From Symsagittifera roscoffensis (taxonomy: Eukaryota; Xenacoelomorpha; Acoela; Convolutidae), in the NCBI RefSeq assembly GCF_963678635.1, contig NC_087062.1, forward strand, positions 97,081,705 through 97,145,704: a stretch of 64,000 nt of DNA. Reading direction: 5' to 3'. Below are positions 35,301 to 46,344 of the stretch, in pieces. The position numbers were made by a program, and so were the translations under genes. A model generated the notes under the pieces. The model had not been told where the DNA came from. It saw nothing but the letters and a program-made list of their open reading frames with translations, and did not search any database. Positions within the stretch are counted from its first letter, which is position 1. Every line of letters begins with the position of its first letter.

Positions 35301-37100
35301 AGAATGGTTCTCCGGATAAAGGGGACCTCGAGGAGGATAGTTATTGCATCCTGAGACAATACTTCATTCAGAAGGAAGGGAGGTTATATTTGAACAAGGA
35401 CGGGATCGTGGCTTGCAAAAGAAGAGAGGAAGACAGAATCCTATACAAGTATAACGCGATAGTGTTACCGCAACTCTATCAGACAGAACTATTATTCAGG
35501 TCACATGATCAGATGGGCCATCAGGGGATCGACAAAGTATATCAGAGGATCCTGAAGCGCTTTGAGTGGCCTGGGATGAAAAAGGCATGCGAGAAATGGG
35601 TAACAGCATGTCTGTCATGCCAACAGGTCACGGATCCAAGGAAGTTGCGATTTCCTTTACAATCGATCGAGTCGTCTGAATTCAACGAGGTGGGGCATAT
35701 AGATCACCAAAAGATATGCATGACAGACAATGGTTATAATCAGGTGCTGGTCATGATAGATCATTTCACGAAGTATGCAGAGGCCGTGCCCTGCATAACT
35801 GCCTCGGCGGAAGAGACATGCGACCACCTGATCAATACGTGGATAGCAAGACATGGTTGTCCGATGACGTTTCAATCGGATAATGGAACAGCTTTCGTAG
35901 GAGAGCTTACGAAAGAGCTTATGAGACGCTCACAGGTTGCTCAGGCTCACTCCACGACATACCACCCTCAGACGAATGGCTTAGTGGAAAGACAGAACAG
36001 GACGTTAGTGTCGATGCTGAGAGTATATTGTTTCAGGTACATGACTGATTGGGACAGATACCTTCCACAGGTGATGGGAGCATATAATAGCACGCAACAC
36101 TCCACCACTGGAGTCAGTCCACACATGATGCTAACTGGACACGAAAAGTCTTTACCCTTAACCTTCTTCTACCCAGAATATGAGGGAAAGAAAACGTCCC
36201 CACAGGTCTACGTGAGGGATGTGATCAGACGCCAACAGGAGTTGAACGATTTGTGTAGACGAAATACTCAGCAGGCACAGGCAAGGCAGAGGAAAAGATT
36301 CGACAAGAAAGCAGCTGGTGCAAAGGCTTACTCGGTGGGAGACTACGTATGGGTATTCCAGAACGTTATACCACCGAAAGGGACAAAAAAGCTCCTGAAA
36401 AAATGGAGGGGACCCTTCATGATTACAGAGGTGCATCAGGAGGGACGCTTTTATAGACTGAGTACTGGCCGAGCCGCCCACTACGAGAACATCAAGCCTC
36501 ACAATCCATCGACAAAAGACTGCAGACACGGAAGAAGGGGATTATCTAATGATGAATCCTGCTTGTGAGGTCAACGAAAAAGGTACCAGGGAGAAGAACG
36601 ATGGAAACGAAGTCGTAGAGGAAGGTACGGATACACCGCTGGACCTGGATCCAAACGAACAGATCGAAGCGGACGTTGAAACCTTACCCTACGCAGAGGA
36701 AGATTGGCAGGATCCCGAACAGATGGAGGTTCCCAAGAACTTGGAACCGGATCTTCCGTTCACCATACAGACTCGTCAGAAGGACGGGATGAGACCAAGA
36801 AGGAAATATAATCCTTACGGTGACGACTTTGTAGTGGATAGGATAGATCTAAAGAAGATAGTGGAGGAAGTAGTGGGTCTAGAGGAAATAACTGTGTCAC
36901 AAGACATTGACATAGTCGATGATCACGACGATGAGTGGGTTGACGACTGGTCGAAACCCGAGGTAGAATTCGACGACGAGCAACAGCAGTCATATGAACA
37001 AGACTTGACGAACCTGCGTGTCTTGGAGTGGCTGAATGAAACGACCTCGGATCCAGAGAGACCAGCATCACAATTCAAGACGTGGATCGTGGAAGCATGA
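32375..37100 (+). pseudogene. pol of giant element: RT, RNase H, integrase, acidic tail; frameshifted
   Basis: Pol overlaps the gag end by 4 bases in the -1 frame, with no ATG near the overlap, so it was probably made by frameshifting or reinitiation. RT begins in 32375-32878, shifts frame near 32875, continues at 32885-33325 (LDLGSAFWQIPL, MPFGLCNA, YVDD at 33189-33200) and shifts back near 33308. RNase H follows (DTDASVVAISGIL; DNRALSWL; DKHQNADSLS). A 480-residue acidic insert separates it from integrase, which has an HHCC zinc motif (about 35510-35625) and a DDE core with D at 35702, D at 35879 and E at 35987 (35 residues between the last two). The C-terminal WRGPF module is near 36405. 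A third shift near 36520 splits off 36549-37100, whose frame stays open upstream of its ATG, so I read it as the original pol tail. Confidence 0.85.
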
Positions 37101-37846
37101 AATACATCAAGACCGAACGAGATGATCCTTCCTGGGCTGCCCAGGAAGGACGACTACTCATTCCAGCTTCTAACCTCGACTTGATACCCGGTATGCGATC
37201 GACGGGGACGTCGACGGATATTTTTGTCCGGGGAGTGGGGGTAGGACTTACCCACACTGAAAACTTGATAATAAAAAAATTGAGAATAGCGAGAGAAACA
37301 GGAGACTTAGAAGCAGAAACAGGCGAAGAGCCTAGGAAACCTGACATAGGCAGGGTAGTTGAGTCATATTTTAACTTACCAAATGAATATTCAAGTAACA
37401 TAATACTAACAGACAGTGATTTCATACTCACAAACAGAACATGTGCGATAGCAATCACCGCAGACATGAGTTTTAGGACAGCGTTAGCGGCAGATTTTAA
37501 GAGAGAATACAAAAACTTGTAATTCCTTTGGAAGCAAAGACCAGGGATAGGGGGCGTAGCAGCCTTACCTCCGGCGGCGTCGCAGATACCGGGAAAATAC
37601 TTGTGCTTCTTGGTAACGAGGGCGACGGAGAAGCAGCACGTGGACCCAGAGAACCTAGTCTTGTCTTTGACGAGGCTGAGGGACTTCCTTGTCGAAATGG
37701 ACGTGAAGGAGCTCTCGCTTCCAGTGTACGATCCAGACAGAGGAAGACTGCATCCTCGGGAATTGTACGCGCTTGTACACGTGATATTCTCTGATACGAA
37801 CATACAAGTATATCTACATAAGAAATATTACTTAAGTATAGGCTGA
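37097..37846 (+). pseudogene. macro-domain-like protein of giant element, one internal stop
   Basis: ATG 37097 overlaps the upstream TGA as ATGA, suggesting coupled translation (an alternative ATG is at 37082). The frame runs to 37846 with one TAA at 37520-37522. Residues from about 115 on follow the macro-domain pattern of the TARG1/OARD1 type: ITADMSFRTALAADFKREY, then KYLCFLVTR, PENLVLSLTRLRDFL, VKELSLPVYD and IQVYLH. Macro domains bind ADP-ribose and some remove it from proteins. The loop that normally carries the catalytic or phosphate-binding glycines (GCGLD in cellular relatives) reads YDPDRGRL here, so binding or activity may be changed. The first 100 residues are not assigned. The call rests on pattern matching only. 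Confidence 0.6.
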
Positions 37847-38239
37847 GTGATGTGCGAGAGAGTGTTAGGCCAAAGACTAAGTTGTATGTAAAATGTGATA
37901 TGTGTGTTATGTTATGTTATGTGTTAGGTTATTAAGATCATGGGTAAGTAGGGGTTAATGACCATGAACAACTAAATGACGATCTTGGGAATAGATCCAA
38001 AGTTTGGACTGTCCAATCTTAGGTCGAATTCCAAAATTTTAGAAACCAATTGATTTTAATAAATTTTAGGATAAATATCTTTTTATCTGAACTGTTTTTA
38101 AGCAAATTTTAACGATATATGTTAAGGTGAAACAGACAAGTGTGATATTTGTGACTTCTTTTCTAGATCCTGATTGATCATTTAATAACTCACTTGAGTC
38201 AAATATCGAATCGAATCAAATCAAACTTGAAAGAATAGA
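37847..38239 (+). other. spacer between macro-domain ORF and giant ORF
   Basis: About 390 bases with no ORF, AT-rich, with a short TTATG repeat near 37900-37920. It could hold a promoter, a splice acceptor or an internal ribosome entry signal for the downstream ORF. None can be shown from sequence. Confidence 0.5.
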
Positions 38240-41200
38240 ATGGACAACTTCAACTTGGATGAATTGATGGACCTGGCAGAGGCATATGTAGGACCGATGA
38301 TAGATGCGATCTATCGTCGGCTGATCGATCGAGACTTCGCTCTGGAGGACCCAGAGGTAGTCATGTTGCTGACGGCCCTGATCAACATCTTGGGGCACGA
38401 CAACCGTGGGGACCGCCCCACGGAAGTCCTGTTGATGGCAGCATATGGAGAAAGAGGAGTACTAGACCGCCCGAACATGAGAGTGATGAGGTGGAGAAAC
38501 GGGGCTCTCTCAGGGAGTGACTTGGCGAATGAGCCTGGATTGGGAAGTTCTAGGACTTACCAACCAGGTGAGATGCCAATGCCCTCCAAGCCCAAACCTG
38601 GGCTGACGAGAATGCATCGGGAGATGAACAGCGAGGCGACCTCGTCTGGTTCACCACTGAGAGCAGCTGTGCCACCAAAAAGGGCGAAAGTAGCACAGAA
38701 GGTTCAGACGAACCAAACCATGCAAGATCTGGATGAGATGAACGATGAGCTGAAAAGTACAAAGAAGGAGCTGGACGAGATGACCAGAAGCATGCTCCAG
38801 ATGGAGGAAGATCGGGACATGTGGAGAAAGTTGTTTGAAGACTGCAACAAAAAGCAGGGTCAAGAGATTGAGCGCTTGAGGCAGGAATACAAAGAGCAAT
38901 CGGAGCAGATGGCGTTGACAACGGCCGTGGAGAAAGTGATACCTGCAAGGGATATTCCTCGTGGGCAGTCCCCGATGGAGCTCTTGACGGCTCGAGAAAT
39001 GAGTCAAACAACGGAGACACGGCTCCCAGCAGAGACAAATCGAGTAACGATCCCGGATCCTAGCGACACCTTGGGTGACCCCGTCGTAGAACAGACAGTG
39101 AGGAAACTGATAGAGACAGCTGGACGACTGGTCGCTAACAAGAATGCGCCAGGTTCCGGGGTGACTGCACCCTATGGAACGATTGACGATACGGGCAGAG
39201 TACAACTCTCCCAGACCGTGATCAGACAAGGGATAAGTAACGTGACACCACTCATGGGGAGCTCGAGAATCCCAGAGAGGAAAGTACGAAAGATGCCAGC
39301 GAAGAAAGTGTCTCACATAATAGACGTACAGAAGAATAATCAATTGAAATACAATTTCACGGGAGTTCCGGAGACAGATCCGAGGGCCTGCTTCAATCGA
39401 GCTACCTGGAGCCCGGCTGTGAACCTGCAGCAATCACCACTCGGGACATCTCATCTGATATTGGGAGACAGCTTGGTCAGAGTGCTGTCGAATTTGAGGA
39501 CCTCGTGGGTCACCACGGTGATGGCCTTTGGAGGAGCGACGATAGCCCAGTTATATCGGATGGTGGAACTGATGAATCCAGGGAGGATTCCCAATGTGAT
39601 GATCTTAGTTGGGACGAATGACATCTCCAGAGGTTCAGACGAGCAGGAAGCACTATGGGAGTCAATGATGGTGTGTTTGTTTACTACCCTCTGGCAGAAA
39701 TTCAGTTGCGCGGTACTGACCGTTTGCACTGTGCCAATGAATACGAGAAGCCTGACAGCTTCAGGAAGAAGGCACAACGAGGGAGTCGTAAGATGGGACA
39801 ACATCTTGAGGAACCTAGCAAGTCGAAATGCCGGAAGAATGATCCTCATGGACATCGAACATGAGTTGAGAGCCATGGATCAGGCCAGACTGACCACGGA
39901 TGGCATCCACTTCGACAGTATTGAAGGACAAGCTTGGTTGAATCGAGTCTTCCAAGAGCGGTTGGACGAGCTGGAAGCAGAACTCTTTGACACAGGAGTG
40001 CTGAAGGAAGAAGGAACAGTGAGTGACGCGGTGATTACCACCTTTGTGCCTCCTAGCTTGGAAACACGCTTGGGTACGGTCCCGGCCGTCACGAACTACA
40101 GGCAACAAAGCTCCAGCGAACCAGGTCGAAGAACAGACGTACAGGATCGATTGGGAGAAGCACCGATGAGGAGGACTATTCATAGGAGAAGAATAGGACC
40201 TGTCAACCAACCAATCGAAGAGGCAGCAGGCACATCTAGATCGGACACTAGATCGGAGACGACGAGTACCAGTCGAGAGGAGAGACCGAGCAGAGGCTCA
40301 TTGTTGTGGTCGAGATCAATACCGTCTCCCTGGCATATATACAAAGACGAACTAATGAAGCTGGATCTCCAGAGAGTAAGCTTCATCGAAGATGCAAGGA
40401 GGATGCTGAATGGAGCGATGTTATCCGTCAGCAGATTGTACTCGATAACCGGCGTAGACTGGTTGATAGCCGCTAGCATAAATTTCAGCTCCACGACGGC
40501 CTTGAGATTTGCTGACTTGGAGGGACTGCCCTCTAACAACACGATGGGACCAGTGAATGCGAGACCGTTGCAAGATGTGAGATTGAACCATGATGAGGGG
40601 AATCGTGAAGAGAGACCAGGAAGATTCCTGACGACGAGAGCGCCGATTGGACAACACGTGAAGATATTCAGGCAGCTGACGACACCACCTGGTCATGTGA
40701 AGGAAAGAGTGTACCCAAAACTAGTGAACCAAGATGGTGATGCCCAGAGATATGGCGGATTGACAGCGATAAAGAAAGATGAAACAATCTTCGCCGCCTA
40801 TGACAAAGCAGAGATGAGGAAGGCCAAGATTATGGTAGTAGCGAATTCAGAGTTCGTGTACACTTCCAAGTCTTTGTTTTGGCCGGATGTCATAATGTTG
40901 GCAGCGGTCGACCTGGACCTACTGCAATCAGTATCTTTGGCTATAGGGGTACAAAGGCAGACGGACATGAATCCAATTACAATTGTGTTTGCTGGCATTA
41001 ATGACCATCTACACAGTAGAGGTTTTCTGAGCAGACTCAGAGATCCTACAACAGCAGAAAACGCAGTATGGCCAGCGATAAAAGACATCCTTGAGTCGAT
41101 GGGTGAAGTAGTGGATGCGACGAAGGAGGGGTCATTCAATAAAGTGGCATTGAGAGTAGTATTCGCGTTGTCTCCGGGATATGCACATCTCCCAGATGGA

Positions 41201-44200
41201 CTGAAATTCATGTATGCAATTGTGGCCTTACTCTCGGAAGGAAAATATGATGTGATCATATCAGCTCCGAATCGCCTGATAGAAATGGAGAATCTGAGGC
41301 CACTTAAGTCTGAACTGCCTGCAGTGTGGTCAGATATCTCAAACGCGATGAGAGGATTCAAGGATCACGCGCTACACATGTTAGTGTTGGACAAAGTGCT
41401 GGGGTTGGAACTGTCCAATTTCAGTCGACAACTCAAACTGAAACCGGGAATAGACGACGACCATCGAGTGATCACGGCAATGTCCAACGACTTATGGTTC
41501 CGAGCAATGGAAGTGGCAGGTGAAGACACAAGAAGGAAAAATTCACTGGAGACAAGAGCTCATCTGGAGGCGATGATTCTGAGAACCAAACCGGAAGCCA
41601 ACCAGTGGCTACACCTGAACCCTAGAGTAGCGGCATTGGGTGCAGATGCTTTTGAGCAAGGCCCCGTGATGATCACGAAGATGCATGCCTACTTGTTGAA
41701 GGAGGTGAACCTGGCGGAAAATGCCGGAGAAAAGACTGCTGAGTTTGTAAACAGAATGTGTCAGATTACTCTGGAAACTTTCTGGACCCAGGAAATGAAA
41801 GGACAGGAGGGTTTTGAAAGGACAGACAGCATGCTAGAAGGGTTGGGAGCCGGATAGACCGCGTCCTTCTTGGCAAAAGTCTATCCGAAAGTCTCGCACT
41901 ATTTGATAAAGGAATTCCTCCAAGCAGTGGTGAGAGTATCGATAGTGGAATTAATAGCCTTGTTCGTGACATTCGGAGCGGAGAGTTTCGTGAAAGGACC
42001 GGCGATGCTGCTCACCGATGGAATTCAGAACCTGCGGCTAGATGGACTTCTGACATTGATCGCAATTACCCACGGAAACTTGGGAGGACTAATGGAACTG
42101 GCACGTTGTCCAGAGCAGATAAAAGAGAGAGTGAGGAACTTGGATATGAAGAAATCCACGGACTCGTGGAACAAGATAAGAGACCTGAGACACACTCTTA
42201 TCCAGTATCTCTTACAACAAAATCGCTTTGGAACGGGAGAAGACGAGACGATTGAAAGAGAGGAAGATGTTAGACGACATGTTGGAGGCATGCCACTGTT
42301 AACTGATCTGAGCTTGGCTATGAGAACCGATCCCTTGGCGCTGATCAGAGGAGTCACGGAGTTCGTGACAGTGATCTATGGACCAGCAGTCACGTTTGCG
42401 TTCCCTGACGTTAAAGTGGAAGCATATAGGAGGTCGGTGCTGCACCTGAACCTCATATCGGCAGTGGACGGCACAGATAGAATGTTAACTGATATAGCGA
42501 TGGTGCCACCCATTCTCATGGCGGGGATAAAGTCAACCGGTTATAAATCCAAAAGGAGTGACCGCACTCTGACTGGAGCAACCTTAGAAATGGAAATACT
42601 CAGCCAATGTGGAGAGAGCAAAATGAAAGACTTCAAGCCATCTCCCATGAATCATGGAAAGGGAAGTGTCGCAGGACAACTAACACCAGTGGAATACAAC
42701 CGACTGTCAGTGTCGGAGACTGTGTCGATAGATGAACCCACCGGTGGATACATGGAGATGTTGGAATACCGAAACTCGGCTAGAGGGTATGTGATGGCCC
42801 TGGAAGACGAAAAAGCCATGGAGGGTTATCTGGAAACGATGTTGCAAGGCACCACCCTCAAGCAGAAGGCGTACGGGACTTTGGCGTCGTCTGACATACA
42901 GGCGGAAACGATCGAGCAGTTAGTGAGCCTTCCATGGAAAGCAGTAGTGTTGAGGTATTTCGAAGAAGAAATGAGGACTATGCCAAGGATACATGCTCTC
43001 GTGGCAGTACCTTACGTAAGAACAGAGTTGCAACTCAGGTTCGCCTGGTGCATGATGGGACTGACTCGCGAAGAATATGACTCAGAAGAAAGGAAGAGAT
43101 CAAAAGAGGAAAAAGTTTTCCTTATGACGAACCTGAGGGATCTGATAGTCCAGGAGGGAGCAGCAGTAGCGTGTGCGAAGCGGAGAGACGCTCTCTGTTT
43201 CGTTCGATTCCTGATAGAGCAGATTTCAGTACCTGCATTAAACACTTGTGTTAAAATGTTGAGGGAAGACGATGAGCAAACGAAAGCCTTATTCTTGCTA
43301 GCACTGCTGGATATGCAGCAAAGTAAACCAATGAGGGTGAACATGAAAGAACCTGAGGAGTTGGAACCCATGAAAAAGATAGACGAAATCAGGAGATTCT
43401 CAAACAAGGAGCTGAGACTCACTAAAGAATCTATGGGAGCATTGCCGAAATCCAGTGAATACTGTGGACCGATCAAGAAGAAATCGTATGGCTACGTATC
43501 CGGGATCATAGGGATCGCGTACAATCCTTTCCTGAGTGAAGACATACGCGATTGCTTCTTCGATTATGAGCAGGCGGTGTTGCTAAGATTCTGGACGTCC
43601 AGAATTGTAACGATTAAGAGCCTTAACAATACACAGGCAACATTGGGACTGGTCTTGGAAGAAGAGGTGACTGCACCTTCAGTACCAAAATCCGACAAAA
43701 GAGTGGAGTTTGGGTTGGGATTCTCAGATGAATTACTGAGAACGAGCTTGATGACAGTGTGGGAATTGATGAGGCCATCATGGTGTCCTAGTCCCAACGC
43801 TGACTCAATATTACGGGCGACACAAGACGTGCAGAGGGAACTGAATGCAGACTGTAATCTGAGTGACCTCAACATCATATATAATGTGATGACAACAGCC
43901 TCTAAGAGCAACGGAGAAGATAAAGTGGAGTTGCCTGGCTGGGGACCAGAAGACTGGGTCAAACCTGGTAGCTGTCTGGCGGAAGTCTGTGGACTGGAGG
44001 GTCACGTTTGTGGAGGTCTAGACTGTGTGAAAACCCTGGAGAAACAACACAAGCAATTGACAGTATTGTTTGGAAATGTAGTGATGAAAGCTAGAACAGA
44101 AACGGAACTGATAGCAGATTGCCATGGAGGAACCGATGTGAATCTAGTGACTGCACTAGGATTCTACAGCATGTTTGGTTCTTTAGAGTCACTATTGAAT

Positions 44201-45526
44201 CTGGAACAGAAACATGAGGTGGTCACAGCCATCAGTGTAGAAGTATTCCCAGGAGTTCTGCAGACTGAACAGAAATACATAGGGAAATGGAGGGAAGCAA
44301 TCGAGACAGAAATGAACATCAGACACAGTGAGACTTATTGTAGACCATCAGGAGCACGATATTTGGTGGGTTCAACGTTGGCTCCAATGTGCAAGAGCAG
44401 ATACCCTGTACATTTCGTGGCTGTGGACGTGAAGAGTACAAGAACGATCGTGGATCAAGCCTTCTCAGTGCCAAAGTGTGTGAGATTGGCGAGAATGTCT
44501 GAAAAGTCTTACGAGTTACTATTTAAGATGTTCTCAGCAGTTCCAGAGAGAACCAAAGAAGAATTGGAGTCAATACTAGGAAAGAAGTTCATGGGATATG
44601 TGAGTGGGAACTTCAGTGACTTTGAGAGACAGAAACAGAGAGGATCAACTGTCACAGATTACAAGGCAGTAGATGAGAATGATGAAGTCCACCGAGTGAT
44701 GATGGAAGTGGAACCATTGCTGGAAGCTTCGGGAAAACGTAATTGGAGGAGCATCATGTTGACGCATGACGAGTTTCCTTGCCACTGCTTGCTGCAGACC
44801 TGGTGGTATCCCAAGCGTAGTAATCTGATGTTGATCTGGGACTCTGGAGAGCTGCTCTCCATGGGTTTACCAGATTCATCACAGCCCGTAACGATAGTGA
44901 TAGTGGGAGTTATGATGGCGATACGATGGCTGGAAGCTCATGTGAGAGAAAATAACAGACAGGAGGCGCCGACGAGAGAACAGTTGCGGAAATTAGATTG
45001 TCTAAAAGATTTAGATCTTTTTGAGACAATGTGCAAAGTTCTAAACATTCCGATGGAAGTGAAGAAGATATGGGCAAGAAAACGATTGATGCCATGGTTC
45101 AGAGCTAACATGACTGCATGGTTGTACGAGTATGCGAAAAAGCATATGTCGAAGCACGACAGGGTGTACAGTGAATATCAGCTGGACAATGGAGCAGGAG
45201 CTTTCAAGCGAGCTCTCGTGACTCATCGGAATGCAGTGACCACCGCTGTGAAAAGAATTTCCAGGACGAGTGAACGTAGTGGAAATGAGAAGGCAGAGAT
45301 GCTGAAAGAAGATTTGGAGAGAAACGTGACGTTGTGTCTCCACAACAGCTTCTGCAGGATCAGAGAATCTAACGTGGATCCCCTACCTTGTTGTAAACAG
45401 AGGGTGGAAGAGCAGAAGTGTTGGAGGACGGCTTCCAGCAGCGTCAGGATAGCTAACAACGTGTTACAAGATACGGAAACTGAGAGTGCAGAGTCAGTAT
45501 CACAGGAGGAAGAAATGGAACATTGA
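38240..45526 (+). pseudogene. giant ORF (about 2,430 codons) with SGNH hydrolase domain, one internal stop
   Basis: From ATG 38240 one frame runs 7,287 bases, interrupted only by TAG at 41855-41857 (codon 1206). Residues about 155-225 form a coiled coil. An SGNH/GDSL hydrolase domain spans about 400-590: GDS with Ser411, GTND with Asn460, DGIH with Asp554 and His557, so the catalytic residues are complete. A low-complexity Ser/Arg-rich linker follows (about 610-700). Residues about 850-1060 have a second alpha-beta pattern (VFAGINDHL, then VVFALSPGYA) that may be a degenerate SGNH fold. The 1,200 residues after the stop are mostly helical and unassigned, with clusters of Cys near 43975-44030 and 45350-45425. 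No signal peptide or clear membrane anchor is seen, so it does not look like an envelope protein. Its function in the element is unknown. Confidence 0.75.
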
Positions 45527-46344
45527 CGGATGACCGAAAGACAAGATGAAAAAAGAGATGAAATTAGAAGAATTTAGAAGTTTTAGAATTTCTAAACGAC
45601 AAAAAAAGAAGAAAAACAAAGGAGTGATGAAGAAAAGTTAAAACTCAGAATTGTTTTATGTGTGTGAAAAACTCAAGTGAGAAACCAAGCAACCAAGTTG
45701 TAATTGAAAACTGAAACATTAAGTTGAGTTTTGAAATTGTTGCATTTATAGATTTGCATTTTAATTTTAGTTTAAGTGGCTTTAGAGACACTCACTTACT
45801 AATTATTTAGGAAGGCTTAAGTGAAGGAGTATATTTAAATATTCCAGCCTGCATGACTGTTTTTAATCAGCTAGGAGAACTGATCACTTTGTGGTGACAT
45901 GGAAGGCTTGAGTAATCTCTCGAAGAGGGAGATTGTTTCATTGTTCTTTCTAACCACAGAGTTTCTTAGTTTTAGTATTCAGGACAATAACAAGCAAGAT
46001 TTCCGAAGGGAAAAGCGTAGTAGGATAATTTTAGCTTGTTGGTTGGCAGGACTGTCCTGCAAGCCAACACCTTTTAAATCTAAGAGAAAAAGTTTTACTC
46101 GGGACATTGACATTGGAAGTCAGAAAATATGTTTTATCTTAAGTCATGTCCTCAATGTGCAGGTTAATGAGAGAATTTGAAGGCTGTAGTGATGTGGTAT
46201 GATGCCATTTGTATTCTGCAGTGAGTCGATGTGACGTGGATAAAAGTGGTTTCGTGCATTTTGTAAATTCTGTTCGATGACACTGTGACCATTTTACGAA
46301 TATTGCGTGATTCAATGAGGACATTGACCGGACTGTCCGGGGAG
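45527..46344 (+). other. 3' untranslated region of giant element
   Basis: 0.8 kb between the giant ORF and the 3' LTR. A 93-codon frame at 45899-46180 is not recognised and may be chance. The bases just before the LTR (CCGGGGAG, 46337-46344) are a weak purine-rich candidate for the plus-strand primer site. Confidence 0.5.

Noticed and set aside
38550-39433. Large minus-strand ORFs antisense to the giant ORF
   Set aside because: They lie wholly within the well-supported plus-strand frame and lack motifs.
41870-45526. Treating this as an independent 1,218-residue gene
   Set aside because: Its frame is identical to the upstream ORF, its first codon is TTG, and only a TAG separates the two.
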